A stretch of DNA of 64,000 nt. Origin: Rhizobium sophoriradicis (GTDB lineage: Bacteria > Pseudomonadota > Alphaproteobacteria > Rhizobiales > Rhizobiaceae). Positions 53,916-62,266 of this stretch are shown one piece after another (position 1 is the stretch's first letter; every line of letters starts with the position of its first letter). The notes below the pieces were generated by a model, which did no database searches, was not told the DNA's origin, and saw only the letters and a program-made list of their open reading frames with translations. The translations under genes were made by a program, and so were the position numbers. The stretch covers positions 62,001 to 126,000 of the forward strand of contig NZ_RQIH01000008.1 in the NCBI RefSeq assembly GCF_003939025.1, written 5' to 3'.

Positions 53916-56672
53916 ATGTCGAATATCGATCTCAATCGTCTGATAAGAACGCTTGAGCCTAATTTACGTGTCGGACTTGAGACAGCGGCTTCGCTCGCCG
54001 TGCGCCACCAGCACGCCGTCGTGGACGTCGCTCATTGGCTTCGCTCCCTTCTTGATATTGCGGCGTTTTCGGCCGTCTTCGAAGAGCTCAAACTCTCCTC
54101 GGAAATGCTGAGAACGGAGCTGGATGCGGCGATCGCCGACATTCCGCGGGAGGCCGGTGCCGCGCTGGCGCTCTCCCCCAATCTGCTGGCCCTCGGTCGG
54201 GAATCCTTCCTGGTTGCATCGCTGCAGTGCGGCCGTAATGTCGTGCTGCTGGCCGATCTGCTCGCCGCCCTGACCGGCGATTCGGCATTGCGGGTGGTTG
54301 TGCGCGGTATCGCCCCCTCGATACGCAATCTCGACCGGGCAATGCTCGACAAACTGCTGGAAAAGGCCTCCGGCCCGTCGGACCAGCTTTCCGTGCCCAC
54401 CGCGACATCGGCAGGCAATGAATTTCTGCGGCTCTACACGCACGACATGACGGCCGACGCCCGCGCGGGCCGCATCGATCCGGTCATTGGCCGCGACGCT
54501 GAGTTGCGGCAGCTGATCGATATCCTGACGCGCCGTCGGCAGAACAATCCGATCCTGGTCGGCGACGCGGGTGTCGGCAAGACCGCGGTTGCCGAAGCGC
54601 TCGCATTGGAGATCGCCGCCGGCAATGTTCCGGCCCGGCTGAAGGATGTGAAGCTGCTGCTGCTGGATCTTAGCCTGCTGCAGGCCGGCGCCGGCGTCAA
54701 AGGCGAGTTCGAACGGCGCCTGCATGGCGTGGTCGACGCGGTAAAGACGTCGTCGGAACCGATCATTTTGTTCATTGACGAGGCGCACGGGTTGATCGGC
54801 GCCGGCGGACAGGCAGGGCAAGGCGATGCCGCAAATATCTTAAAACCGGCTTTGGCGCGCGGAGAACTCAGGACGATCGCGGCAACGACCTGGAGCGAAT
54901 ACAAGCGCTTCATCGAGAAGGATGCGGCCCTGACCCGCCGCTTCCAGACCGTGCATGTCCGCGAGCCGGACGAAGAGGCCGCAATCCGGATGCTGCGCGG
55001 CGTGGCACAAAGCCTTAAAATCCATCACAAGGTGCGTATCCGCGACGAGGCGATCGTCGCCGCCGTCCGCCTTTCGGCGCGATACCTGCCGGACCGGCAG
55101 CTTCCCGATAAGGCGATCAGCCTGATCGACACGGCTGCCGCCGCCGTGGCGCTGGCCCGCCAGACGAGGCCGGAGGCTTTGAAACAGCCTACCGACGAAC
55201 GCGATCTCCTGGAAACCGAGGCAAACTGGCTTGCGCGAGAACCCGAGACACCGGAAAAGGCCGCCCGGCTTGGCGAAATCGCCGTCAAACAGCAGCAGAT
55301 CGTTGCGCAGATCGAAGCGCTCCGGTCGCAGTTCGAGGAAGAAAACCGGCTCGTCCGCGAGGCCGACCGGCTGGAGGAATTCTTTTCGCCGGACGATGCC
55401 ATCGTCCCGTTGGCGCCGGCGGACAGTGGCGACGGCACGAATGTTGCGCCTTTCCCGCCGCAGGCCATGACCGCGGAAGCCGCCCGCGCCGCCTTTGCCG
55501 TGACCGAACGGACACTCGCGGCGGTGGCGGATCAAACGGCCCTGTTGCCGCGTGTGGTCGACAAGGACGTCGTTGCATCAATCGTTGCCCGCTGGACCGG
55601 AATTCCTGTCGGCAAGCTGCTGGCGGACCAGATCGAAACCGTCAAGACGCTCGATGCCCGCCTGAAGGAGAGGGTGCTCGGCCAGGACGCGGCGATCGAA
55701 CGCATCGCTTCGGCCATGCGGGCCTCGCGCGCCGGACTTTCCGATCCGCGCCGGCCGCCGGCCGTTTTTCTGTTGGTCGGCATGTCCGGCACCGGCAAGA
55801 CCGAGACGGCGCTGTCGCTTGCCGACATGCTCTATGGCGGCAGCCGCTATTTAACGACCATCAACATGTCCGAGTTCAAGGAGGAGCATAAGATTTCCAT
55901 GCTTCTCGGCTCGCCGCCCGGTTATGTCGGTTACGGCGAAGGCGGCGTGCTGACCGAGGCGGTGAGGCGCAGGCCCTATGGAGTGCTGCTGCTCGACGAG
56001 ATCGACAAGGCCCATCCCGGCGTTCAGGAAATCTTCTACCAGGTGTTCGACAAGGGAACGCTGCGTGATGGCGAAGGTCGCGACATCGATTTCAAGAACA
56101 CCACCATCGTCATGACGGCGAACACCGGTTCGGAAATGATCGCAGCCCTTGCCGCCGATCCCGAGACGATGCCGGAGGCGGAAGCGCTGGAAGCGATGCT
56201 GCTGCCGGAATTGCAGAAGCATTTCAAGCCGGCCTTCCTCGGCCGCACGACCGTGCTGCCCTTCATGCCGCTTGGGCCGGAGACGCTGTCGGGCATCGTC
56301 GACATCCAGATCGGCCGAATCCGCGAGCGAGTTGCCGCCACTTACGGGACGACGCTTTCATTGTCGCCGGCAGCCCGCGACGCGCTGATTTCGCGCGCCC
56401 GCACCAGCGAGATGGGCGCCCGCGCGATCGAGGTCATGATCGCCCGCGACCTCCTGCCTGTTCTTTCGACGTTTTTCCTCGATGCCGTCGCGGCCGGGAA
56501 GAAAATTACGGGGATCACCATCGGTTACGATGGGCAACGCTTCGGCCTCGATGCCGAAGAGGCCGCCCCCCAGGAATTCGGCACGCCGGGGGAAAGCCGG
56601 TTGTCGGATGAAGTAGCCCCGAGCCGCAAACGCGCTCGGGGAGCAGGACGAAGAAAGGCGACTACGCCTTAG
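53916..56672 (+). CDS. clpV: T6SS AAA+ ATPase ClpV (TssH)
   Basis: The 918-aa ClpB-type ATPase disassembles contracted sheaths. It has the N-terminal double-Clp domain (VAHWLRSLLDI), the first nucleotide site (Walker A GDAGVGKTA near 215; Walker B LFIDEAHGL near 285), a middle coiled region and a second site (Walker A GMSGTGKTE near 621; Walker B LLLDEIDKAH near 691). The C-terminal tail is basic. ATG 53916 or upstream TTG 53910 may start it. It heads the plus-strand operon. Confidence 0.95.
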   Translation: MSNIDLNRLIRTLEPNLRVGLETAASLAVRHQHAVVDVAHWLRSLLDIAAFSAVFEELKLSSEMLRTELDAAIADIPREAGAALALSPNLLALGRESFLVASLQCGRNVVLLADLLAALTGDSALRVVVRGIAPSIRNLDRAMLDKLLEKASGPSDQLSVPTATSAGNEFLRLYTHDMTADARAGRIDPVIGRDAELRQLIDILTRRRQNNPILVGDAGVGKTAVAEALALEIAAGNVPARLKDVKLLLLDLSLLQAGAGVKGEFERRLHGVVDAVKTSSEPIILFIDEAHGLIGAGGQAGQGDAANILKPALARGELRTIAATTWSEYKRFIEKDAALTRRFQTVHVREPDEEAAIRMLRGVAQSLKIHHKVRIRDEAIVAAVRLSARYLPDRQLPDKAISLIDTAAAAVALARQTRPEALKQPTDERDLLETEANWLAREPETPEKAARLGEIAVKQQQIVAQIEALRSQFEEENRLVREADRLEEFFSPDDAIVPLAPADSGDGTNVAPFPPQAMTAEAARAAFAVTERTLAAVADQTALLPRVVDKDVVASIVARWTGIPVGKLLADQIETVKTLDARLKERVLGQDAAIERIASAMRASRAGLSDPRRPPAVFLLVGMSGTGKTETALSLADMLYGGSRYLTTINMSEFKEEHKISMLLGSPPGYVGYGEGGVLTEAVRRRPYGVLLLDEIDKAHPGVQEIFYQVFDKGTLRDGEGRDIDFKNTTIVMTANTGSEMIAALAADPETMPEAEALEAMLLPELQKHFKPAFLGRTTVLPFMPLGPETLSGIVDIQIGRIRERVAATYGTTLSLSPAARDALISRARTSEMGARAIEVMIARDLLPVLSTFFLDAVAAGKKITGITIGYDGQRFGLDAEEAAPQEFGTPGESRLSDEVAPSRKRARGAGRRKATTP

Positions 56673-56713
56673 ACGCAACTAGGCACTCAACCGCCAATAG
56701 GAGAGCTTACAGA

Positions 56714-57190
56714 ATGCCGATTTATCTTCAGATCGACGGTATCCAGGGTGATGCGACCCACGAACAGCATCGCAAGTGGATGGATATCGAAGCCATCCAC
56801 TGGAACGTTTCCCGCAACATGAACACCTCCGCTGGTTCGGCGGCCAACCGCGAAGCTTCCGAGCCGACCGTTTCGGAAGTGATCCTCACCAAGGTCAGCG
56901 ACTCCTCGTCGACCAAGCTCTTCCAGGAGGCCTGCTCGGGCCGCACCGGCAAGCGCTCGGTCATCCATCTCGTCACCACGGGCAATCCCGGCGACACCTA
57001 TATCGAGTATTCGCTCGAGAACACGCTGATCGCCAGCTACTCGATCGATTCCAACGGTGACCGCCCGGTCGAGACGATCAAGCTGAACTTCACCAAGATG
57101 GAAGTGAAGTACACGCCTTACGACGACAAGCACTCGCCGCAGTCGCCGATGATCGCTTCCTACGATCTGGCGACCACCAAGGCCGCTTAA
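56714..57190 (+). CDS. hcp: T6SS tube protein Hcp (TssD)
   Basis: The 158-aa protein matches Hcp: MPIYLQIDGIQGDATHEQHRKWMDIEAIHW and SEPTVSEVILTKVSDSSSTKLFQEACSGRTGKRSVIHLV. It forms stacked hexameric rings that carry effectors. A Shine-Dalgarno GGAGAG lies just upstream. It is followed by a strong hairpin, consistent with higher expression of hcp than the genes below. Confidence 0.97.
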   Translation: MPIYLQIDGIQGDATHEQHRKWMDIEAIHWNVSRNMNTSAGSAANREASEPTVSEVILTKVSDSSSTKLFQEACSGRTGKRSVIHLVTTGNPGDTYIEYSLENTLIASYSIDSNGDRPVETIKLNFTKMEVKYTPYDDKHSPQSPMIASYDLATTKAA

Positions 57191-57200
57191 TATCCGACTG

Positions 57201-57231
57201 GAGCGGGCGCCTTTCACGATGGCGTCCGCTC
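57201..57231 (+). terminator. Hairpin after hcp
   Basis: GAGCGGGCGCC (57201-57211) and GGCGTCCGCTC (57221-57231) pair at 10 of 11 positions around a 9-nt loop, 11 bp after the hcp stop. No T-run follows, so it is best read as an attenuator or mRNA stabiliser that raises hcp over the effector genes. Confidence 0.6.
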
Positions 57232-57268
57232 ACTTCATTGTCGTCGCGGGCTGAAGGAAGTCTTTCCC

Positions 57269-57862
57269 ATGAGCGGATTGGACATCGATAATGTGAAACT
57301 GACGAACTACCATCTTATCGTCGAGGAAGTCTTCGACGAAAGTGTTTTCGGCATGGTGGCGCCCAGCTTCAAAATTAAGGGTGTCAAGGGGCTAGGTACC
57401 AGTCATCTTCAGGTGATGCGCAGCGTCTACACGCTTGCGATCGGCGAAGATGTTTATTTCAAGGGCCGCAAGCTGCAGGGTTCGCCGGGCGTGAGGGAAC
57501 TGCTATCGGAATTCTTTGAATCCGGAACGCAGCTGACGGCCCGCCCAAACGGCCGCACGACGGTGATGCACCGCTATCTCGGCAAGAAGAATATCTTCAC
57601 AGCCAAGGCGCTGGAGCACTACAAGACCTCCGTCACGTTGAATTTCCTTCGCATCTACGGCGAGGATCCGGCGCCGACGCGTCTGCTCTACGGCAATCCG
57701 GCGGTGACTTTCATCCAGAAGACCGGGGAACGGCCGATGGCCGCGGCCTATTTCAACGGCAACAACAATCGGTTGGAACTTCTTCACTATTTCGACCGGC
57801 GCACCCTTGTCGACGGCTTTCTGAAACGCTTCTCGGAAGCATCTGCTGCGGCCGTAGGCTGA
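57269..57862 (+). CDS. Uncharacterised protein of the T6SS effector operon (197 aa)
   Basis: The protein is not recognised. It is soluble, without a signal peptide or membrane helix, and probably beta-rich: SFKIKGVKGLGTSHLQVMRSVYTLAIGEDVYFKG, TAKALEHYKTSVTLNFLRIYGEDPAPTRLLYGNPAVTFIQK. It ends with a helical region (FDRRTLVDGFLKRFSEASAAAVG). AAGGAAG is 8 nt before the ATG. It sits between hcp and the Tai4/Tae4 genes, exactly where T6SS adaptors, chaperones or extra effectors occur. It could load an effector on Hcp or itself be cargo; this is speculation from position. Confidence 0.8.
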   Translation: MSGLDIDNVKLTNYHLIVEEVFDESVFGMVAPSFKIKGVKGLGTSHLQVMRSVYTLAIGEDVYFKGRKLQGSPGVRELLSEFFESGTQLTARPNGRTTVMHRYLGKKNIFTAKALEHYKTSVTLNFLRIYGEDPAPTRLLYGNPAVTFIQKTGERPMAAAYFNGNNNRLELLHYFDRRTLVDGFLKRFSEASAAAVG

Positions 57863-57928
57863 GAAGGTCTCTATCGATGAACGATATGTCGTCGGCAATC
57901 TGAACTCTTTGATTTTGTGAGCTGGTGG

Positions 57929-58354
57929 ATGAAGTCTTCGCTCGGCAATGGCCCTAATTTGCGCAATGCGGGGAAGCACGATAGCTGGATGGGGCCTGTC
58001 ATGGCCATCCTGCTGCTTGTCGGCGCCGTGCCCGTCCAAGCGCAGCAGTCCGATATCTGGCGCATGAGCAACCAGCAGCTCCTGGAAGCGCTCAAGGGCG
58101 ATGCCGCGCCGGATATCACGAATCCGGAACTTCGCCGGCAAATCTCGTACGAGCGTGGCGCGGCCTACGTGGCCGGCGTTGCCGATGCGACAGATGGAAA
58201 GACCTGGTGCATTGAAGGCGGTGTCCTCATTCACGAGCTGACGGACCGCGTCTTCGGCCATCTGCAAACATTGGCACCGGAGGCTCTGCAGCAGAATGCT
58301 GCGATCTCTGTCTCCGCTGCGCTCAGCAAATCCTTTCCCTGCAAAGAAAAATGA
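57929..58354 (+). CDS. Tai4/Rap1a-type immunity protein
   Basis: The 141-aa exported protein (hydrophobic signal MGPVMAILLLVGAVPVQAQQ) has the Rap1a/Tai pattern: ISYERGAAYVAGVADATDGKTWC, then a helical part and the C-terminal ALSKSFPC, with two conserved cysteines likely to form a disulfide. It should reside in the periplasm and bind the amidase encoded 13 bp downstream, protecting sister cells. GTG 57917 and ATG 57929 are possible starts. Confidence 0.8.
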   Translation: MKSSLGNGPNLRNAGKHDSWMGPVMAILLLVGAVPVQAQQSDIWRMSNQQLLEALKGDAAPDITNPELRRQISYERGAAYVAGVADATDGKTWCIEGGVLIHELTDRVFGHLQTLAPEALQQNAAISVSAALSKSFPCKEK

Positions 58355-58367
58355 TTTTGGAGCCGAC

Positions 58368-58871
58368 ATGATCAACGTAGCTTTCGATGAGCTTTACGCC
58401 AATTATCCGAGCAGCACCACATATCGGCCTAACTATGTCAGTCAGCAGGATCTTTTTCGCGAGCTTGGTTGGGACGCGCTTCTAAACAATCCACTCTACG
58501 CGAATACCTGCGCCGTGCGCGTCAGCCTCGCCTTCGTGAGGTCCGGCATCAAGATCTCCCCGAAATCTCACAATATCCTCAAGGGCCCACACGCCAACAA
58601 GGGCCTGGAGGTCTCCATGCGCCGGCTCGCCGATCTTTTGGCGACCTCACGCTATCTCGGCACTTACGAATCCTACACCTCCGCGACGGCGCAATCCGGC
58701 ATTGGAGCCCGCAAGGGCGTCGTCGCCTTCAACTGCATACCGGGTTATCGCGGTGGCGGGCATATCGATCTGGTCATCGGGGCCGCCGACGCGGCTCAGT
58801 GCGCCTCTTCCTGCTACTACCAATCCCAGTCGATCTGGTTCTGGCCGCTCCTGTCGAGCCGCACGTCTTAA
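58368..58871 (+). CDS. Tae4-type T6SS amidase effector
   Basis: The 167-aa protein matches T6SS amidase effector 4, an NlpC/P60-like peptidoglycan endopeptidase that cleaves stem peptides. The nucleophile is C48 in YANTCAVRVSLAFVRSG and the catalytic His is H132 in GYRGGGHIDLVIG, with D134 or D141 nearby. A CASSC pair (C145/C149) may form a disulfide. No signal peptide is needed because it is delivered by the T6SS. ATG 58368 has GGAG 7 nt upstream. It forms a pair with the preceding immunity gene. Confidence 0.88.
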   Translation: MINVAFDELYANYPSSTTYRPNYVSQQDLFRELGWDALLNNPLYANTCAVRVSLAFVRSGIKISPKSHNILKGPHANKGLEVSMRRLADLLATSRYLGTYESYTSATAQSGIGARKGVVAFNCIPGYRGGGHIDLVIGAADAAQCASSCYYQSQSIWFWPLLSSRTS

Positions 58872-58887
58872 GGTTTGAGGTCAACTC

Positions 58888-61149
58888 ATGAACGATCAGC
58901 CCTCTGCCGCCGACTTCATCCAGGCGAACCGTATCCTGAAGATCGTCTCGCCGCTCGGCGAGGACCAACTTCTGCCGGAGCGCGTGACGATCGATGAAGG
59001 TATTTCGTCGCTCTTCGAAATCAAGGTTTCCGCGCGCGCCAAGAAGCCGTCGGTCAAGCCGGAGGAGCTGATCGGCCGGCTGATGGATGTCTCCGTGGAA
59101 GTGCAACAGGGCGATGGCGAAGGCGCCGTGCGCCGGCCGTTCAACGGCCTGGTGACCGAACTCAACGAGGGGCCGCCGATCACCCGCGGGCTGCGCTCCT
59201 ACTCCATGGTGCTGCGGCCGCAGATGTGGCTGCTGTCGCGCCGCTCCGACTGCCGCATCTGGATGGACAAGACCTCGATCGACATCGTCGAGACGCTGTT
59301 TTCCGAGCACGGCATTCCGGCGCCGGACACGTCGGGCGTGATCACGCCACCACCGCCGCAGCATTATTCGGTGCAGTGGAACGAAACCGATCTTGCCTTC
59401 CTCACCCGCCGTTTCGAAGAGGACGGCCTGTTCTACTGGTTCTCCCACGAGGACGGCAAACACAAGCTGCATGTGGCCGACAGCGCCCGATCCTGGCTCG
59501 GCCCGTCGCCATCGGCGCAGGGCGAGGGCCAGGTCCGCCTGGCGCAGGGCTCGGCCGACCGTAACCATATCACCGAATGGAGCCGGCGTTATTCCTACGT
59601 GCCGGGCCAGCGCGCCGGCGCCGACTGGAACTTCGAAACCCCGCGCATGGTGCCGGGCACGATGACGCCATCGCTGGTGCAGATGCCGGAAGCAACCAGG
59701 CGCGAGCTTTACGAATATCCGGCGCGCATTTCCTCCGTCGCCGAGGCGGAGCGGGCGGAAAAACTGAGGATGCAGGCCTCCGAAGCCGATCACGACCGGG
59801 TCTTTGGCGGCTCGACATCCCGCATCCTGGAGGCGGGACGCCGCTTCACCCCCTATGAGGTCGCCCACCCCGACCATGTCTATGAGGAGCATGTGGTGGT
59901 GAAGGCGACCCATACCGTCGTCGACCGCTCCTATGAGACCAACAGCAATGAGCCGGAATATACCAACACCTTCGAGGCCGTACCGTCGCGGGTGCCGATG
60001 ACGCCGCATCGCGAAACGAAGCGGCCGCGCATCGAGGGCACGCAGGTGGCGATCGTCGCCGGCCCCGCCGGCGAGGAGATCCATCCCGACCAATACGGCC
60101 GCATCAAGCTGTGGTTCCCCTGGGACCGCAAGGCCAAGAAGGACGGTTCCGACACCTGCTGGGTGCGCGTCAGCCAGGTCTGGGGCGGCGGCACCTGGGG
60201 CGCCCAGGTTATCCCGCGCATCGGCATGGAAGTGATGGTCGCCTTCGTCGACGGCGACCCCGACCGGCCGCTGGTGACCGGTGTGGTGCCCAATCCCAGC
60301 AACACCGTCCCTTACGATCTGCCAGCCAACAAGACGCGCATGGTCATGCGCTCGAACACCCATAAGGGCACCGGCTTCAACGAAATGACCTTCGAAGACG
60401 AGGCCGGCCAGGAGAACATGTTCTTCCATGCGCAGAAGGACCAGACGACCCGCGTGCTGAACGACCGCACCAAGCGCGTCGACCGGCACGAGGTCTCGGC
60501 GATTGGTGGTAATCGCGCGGTGGAAGTCAGTGGTAATCAGAAGCATGAAATCGGCGGTTCCGTGAACACCGTCGTCGGCGGCACCGGGCCGATGGCGATG
60601 GCGCTGATGGGTGCGGTCAGCGGTCTCTCGGGACATACCGCCGGGCTCCTGGCGCAGGCCGGGCAAATTGCAGGCGGCGGCGGGGCCGGGCTTGCGGCCT
60701 TCGCCGGCACGGTTGCTTCTTCTGCGCTCGGCTTTCTCGGCGCCGGCGGACTGGGCAGCCGCGAGGGCGTGGTGGCAGGGCCGTCGCCAAGAGCGGATGC
60801 GGGCACAGCGCTTGCCGGTTCCGGCACAGGAGTGGGCGATGCGGCTTCGGGCCTTTTCCCAATGCCCGGCATCATGAACACCATCGTCGGCGCCTTCAAA
60901 TCCGACACGATCGGCATAGCGCGGGCCGAGCAGATCGGAATGAGCAAGGTCACCAATGTCGGTCAGACCTCGCTGGAGAGCGTCGGCAAGTTCAAGAAGA
61001 TCGCGGTCGGCGAGGAATTTGTCATCGAATGCGGCGATTCCAAATTCATCATGAAAGCCAACGGCGAAGTGATCATCCTCGGCAAAACCTTCAACTTCGT
61101 TGCGACCGAACACTTCCAGATGCGCGGCAAGCCGATCGACCTGAACTGA
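58888..61149 (+). CDS. vgrG: T6SS spike protein VgrG (TssI)
   Basis: The 753-aa protein has the gp27-like N-terminal part, a gp5-like OB-fold segment near 384-460 (AGEEIHPDQYGRIKLWFPWDRKAKKDGSDTCWVRVSQVWGGGTWG), and a C-terminal beta-helix region (VLNDRTKRVDRHEVSAIGGNRAVEVSGNQKHEIGG). A Gly/Ala-rich hydrophobic insertion (about 571-660) interrupts the needle before FVIECGDSKFIMKANGEVIILGKTF. VgrG crowns the Hcp tube and carries the PAAR effector. Confidence 0.96.
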   Translation: MNDQPSAADFIQANRILKIVSPLGEDQLLPERVTIDEGISSLFEIKVSARAKKPSVKPEELIGRLMDVSVEVQQGDGEGAVRRPFNGLVTELNEGPPITRGLRSYSMVLRPQMWLLSRRSDCRIWMDKTSIDIVETLFSEHGIPAPDTSGVITPPPPQHYSVQWNETDLAFLTRRFEEDGLFYWFSHEDGKHKLHVADSARSWLGPSPSAQGEGQVRLAQGSADRNHITEWSRRYSYVPGQRAGADWNFETPRMVPGTMTPSLVQMPEATRRELYEYPARISSVAEAERAEKLRMQASEADHDRVFGGSTSRILEAGRRFTPYEVAHPDHVYEEHVVVKATHTVVDRSYETNSNEPEYTNTFEAVPSRVPMTPHRETKRPRIEGTQVAIVAGPAGEEIHPDQYGRIKLWFPWDRKAKKDGSDTCWVRVSQVWGGGTWGAQVIPRIGMEVMVAFVDGDPDRPLVTGVVPNPSNTVPYDLPANKTRMVMRSNTHKGTGFNEMTFEDEAGQENMFFHAQKDQTTRVLNDRTKRVDRHEVSAIGGNRAVEVSGNQKHEIGGSVNTVVGGTGPMAMALMGAVSGLSGHTAGLLAQAGQIAGGGGAGLAAFAGTVASSALGFLGAGGLGSREGVVAGPSPRADAGTALAGSGTGVGDAASGLFPMPGIMNTIVGAFKSDTIGIARAEQIGMSKVTNVGQTSLESVGKFKKIAVGEEFVIECGDSKFIMKANGEVIILGKTFNFVATEHFQMRGKPIDLN

Positions 61150-61162
61150 GGAGGAAGTTCGC

Positions 61163-62266
61163 TTGGAACTGATCAATCGGCTTCCCTTTCCGGCTATGGC
61201 TTTCCGGCAATTCGACGCGAATGGGGATTTGGATTGCGTCGTGTCGGTTCGCGGAACCTTCGTTCACCGCCAGGGCGATCCGCTCGCCATCGCCGCGAAA
61301 CAGGAAGATTTCCAATGGGAGGACGCCTATGAGAGCGATCCCCATGCCGGCCCCCTGCTGCGCCAGACCGACCTGACGCCGGAGAAGGCTGGAACCGACA
61401 TCACATTCCTTGGCAATGCTTATGCGCCGGGCGGCACGCCAGCCCCGTCTTGGCAAGTTGGCCTGCGCGTCGGAGAGCTTTCCAAGAGGCTCGAAGTCCA
61501 CGGCGCACGTTTCTGGCGCCCTGTGATCAATGAAAAATGGGCGGGCTTTTCTGCCAGAGAACCCAAACGCGTCCTGACGGATTGGCAACTCACGCAAGCC
61601 GAGCCGGCATCCCAGGTGCCGATATGCTGGAGCAAGGCCTATGGCGGCCAAATACCTGGTACGGGCAACCCGGAAACGGAAACACCCGCCGATGTCGAAG
61701 CGCGCAATCCACTCGGCTGCGGCATCGTCAATCTCGACATGCCCTCGGATCACCCGCCTGTCGCCGCACCACAAATTACCTCACCCGGTGAGACGCTGAA
61801 TTGGCGCGAGCCTGCCGAGCCGCAGGGATTGGGCCTCGTGTCGCCCTGGTGGCGGTCCCGCCAGCAACATGCCGGCACTTATGACGATGTTTGGCTCAAC
61901 GAGCGCCATCCGCTTCTGCCCAGGGATTTCGATGAGCGCTTCTGGCAATGCGCCCATCCAGATCTTGTTGCCGTTCCACATCTGGCCGGTGACGAGGATT
62001 ATCAGTTGGATGATCTGCACCCGCGCTTTGCGCGCGCCGCGGGGCGGTTGCCGGGAATAACGCTGGGGGTACGGTGTGTTGGCCATGATCGGGACGAATG
62101 GCACCTGCTGTCGCTGGACGGCGTACATTTCGACTGGCGAGACGACGAGCGAGTGATGCTGACTTGGCGAGCCCGCTTTGCGCTTGCGGAGGCTCTAGGA
62201 ACCGAGCTGACGCTGACGCGGGTACGGCTCAACGTCGAGGCTCCAATGGGCGGGGTAGCAGCATGA
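61163..62266 (+). CDS. DUF2169 T6SS adaptor
   Basis: The 367-aa DUF2169 protein starts MELINRLPFPAMAFRQFDANGDLDCVVSVRGTF. This family is a chaperone/adaptor that loads PAAR-type effectors onto VgrG. It lies between vgrG (13-bp gap) and the PAAR-nuclease gene (4-bp ATGA overlap), exactly matching that role. It contains CGIVNLDMPSDHPPVAAPQI and FWQCAHPDLVAVPHLAGDEDYQLDDLHP. In Agrobacterium the equivalent gene precedes a DNase effector. Confidence 0.9.
   Translation: MELINRLPFPAMAFRQFDANGDLDCVVSVRGTFVHRQGDPLAIAAKQEDFQWEDAYESDPHAGPLLRQTDLTPEKAGTDITFLGNAYAPGGTPAPSWQVGLRVGELSKRLEVHGARFWRPVINEKWAGFSAREPKRVLTDWQLTQAEPASQVPICWSKAYGGQIPGTGNPETETPADVEARNPLGCGIVNLDMPSDHPPVAAPQITSPGETLNWREPAEPQGLGLVSPWWRSRQQHAGTYDDVWLNERHPLLPRDFDERFWQCAHPDLVAVPHLAGDEDYQLDDLHPRFARAAGRLPGITLGVRCVGHDRDEWHLLSLDGVHFDWRDDERVMLTWRARFALAEALGTELTLTRVRLNVEAPMGGVAA

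Noticed and set aside
58774..61176. Minus-strand 800-codon frame opposite vgrG
   Set aside because: It is a mirror frame created by the GC-rich codon usage of vgrG; the His/Asp/Arg-rich product has no recognisable fold.
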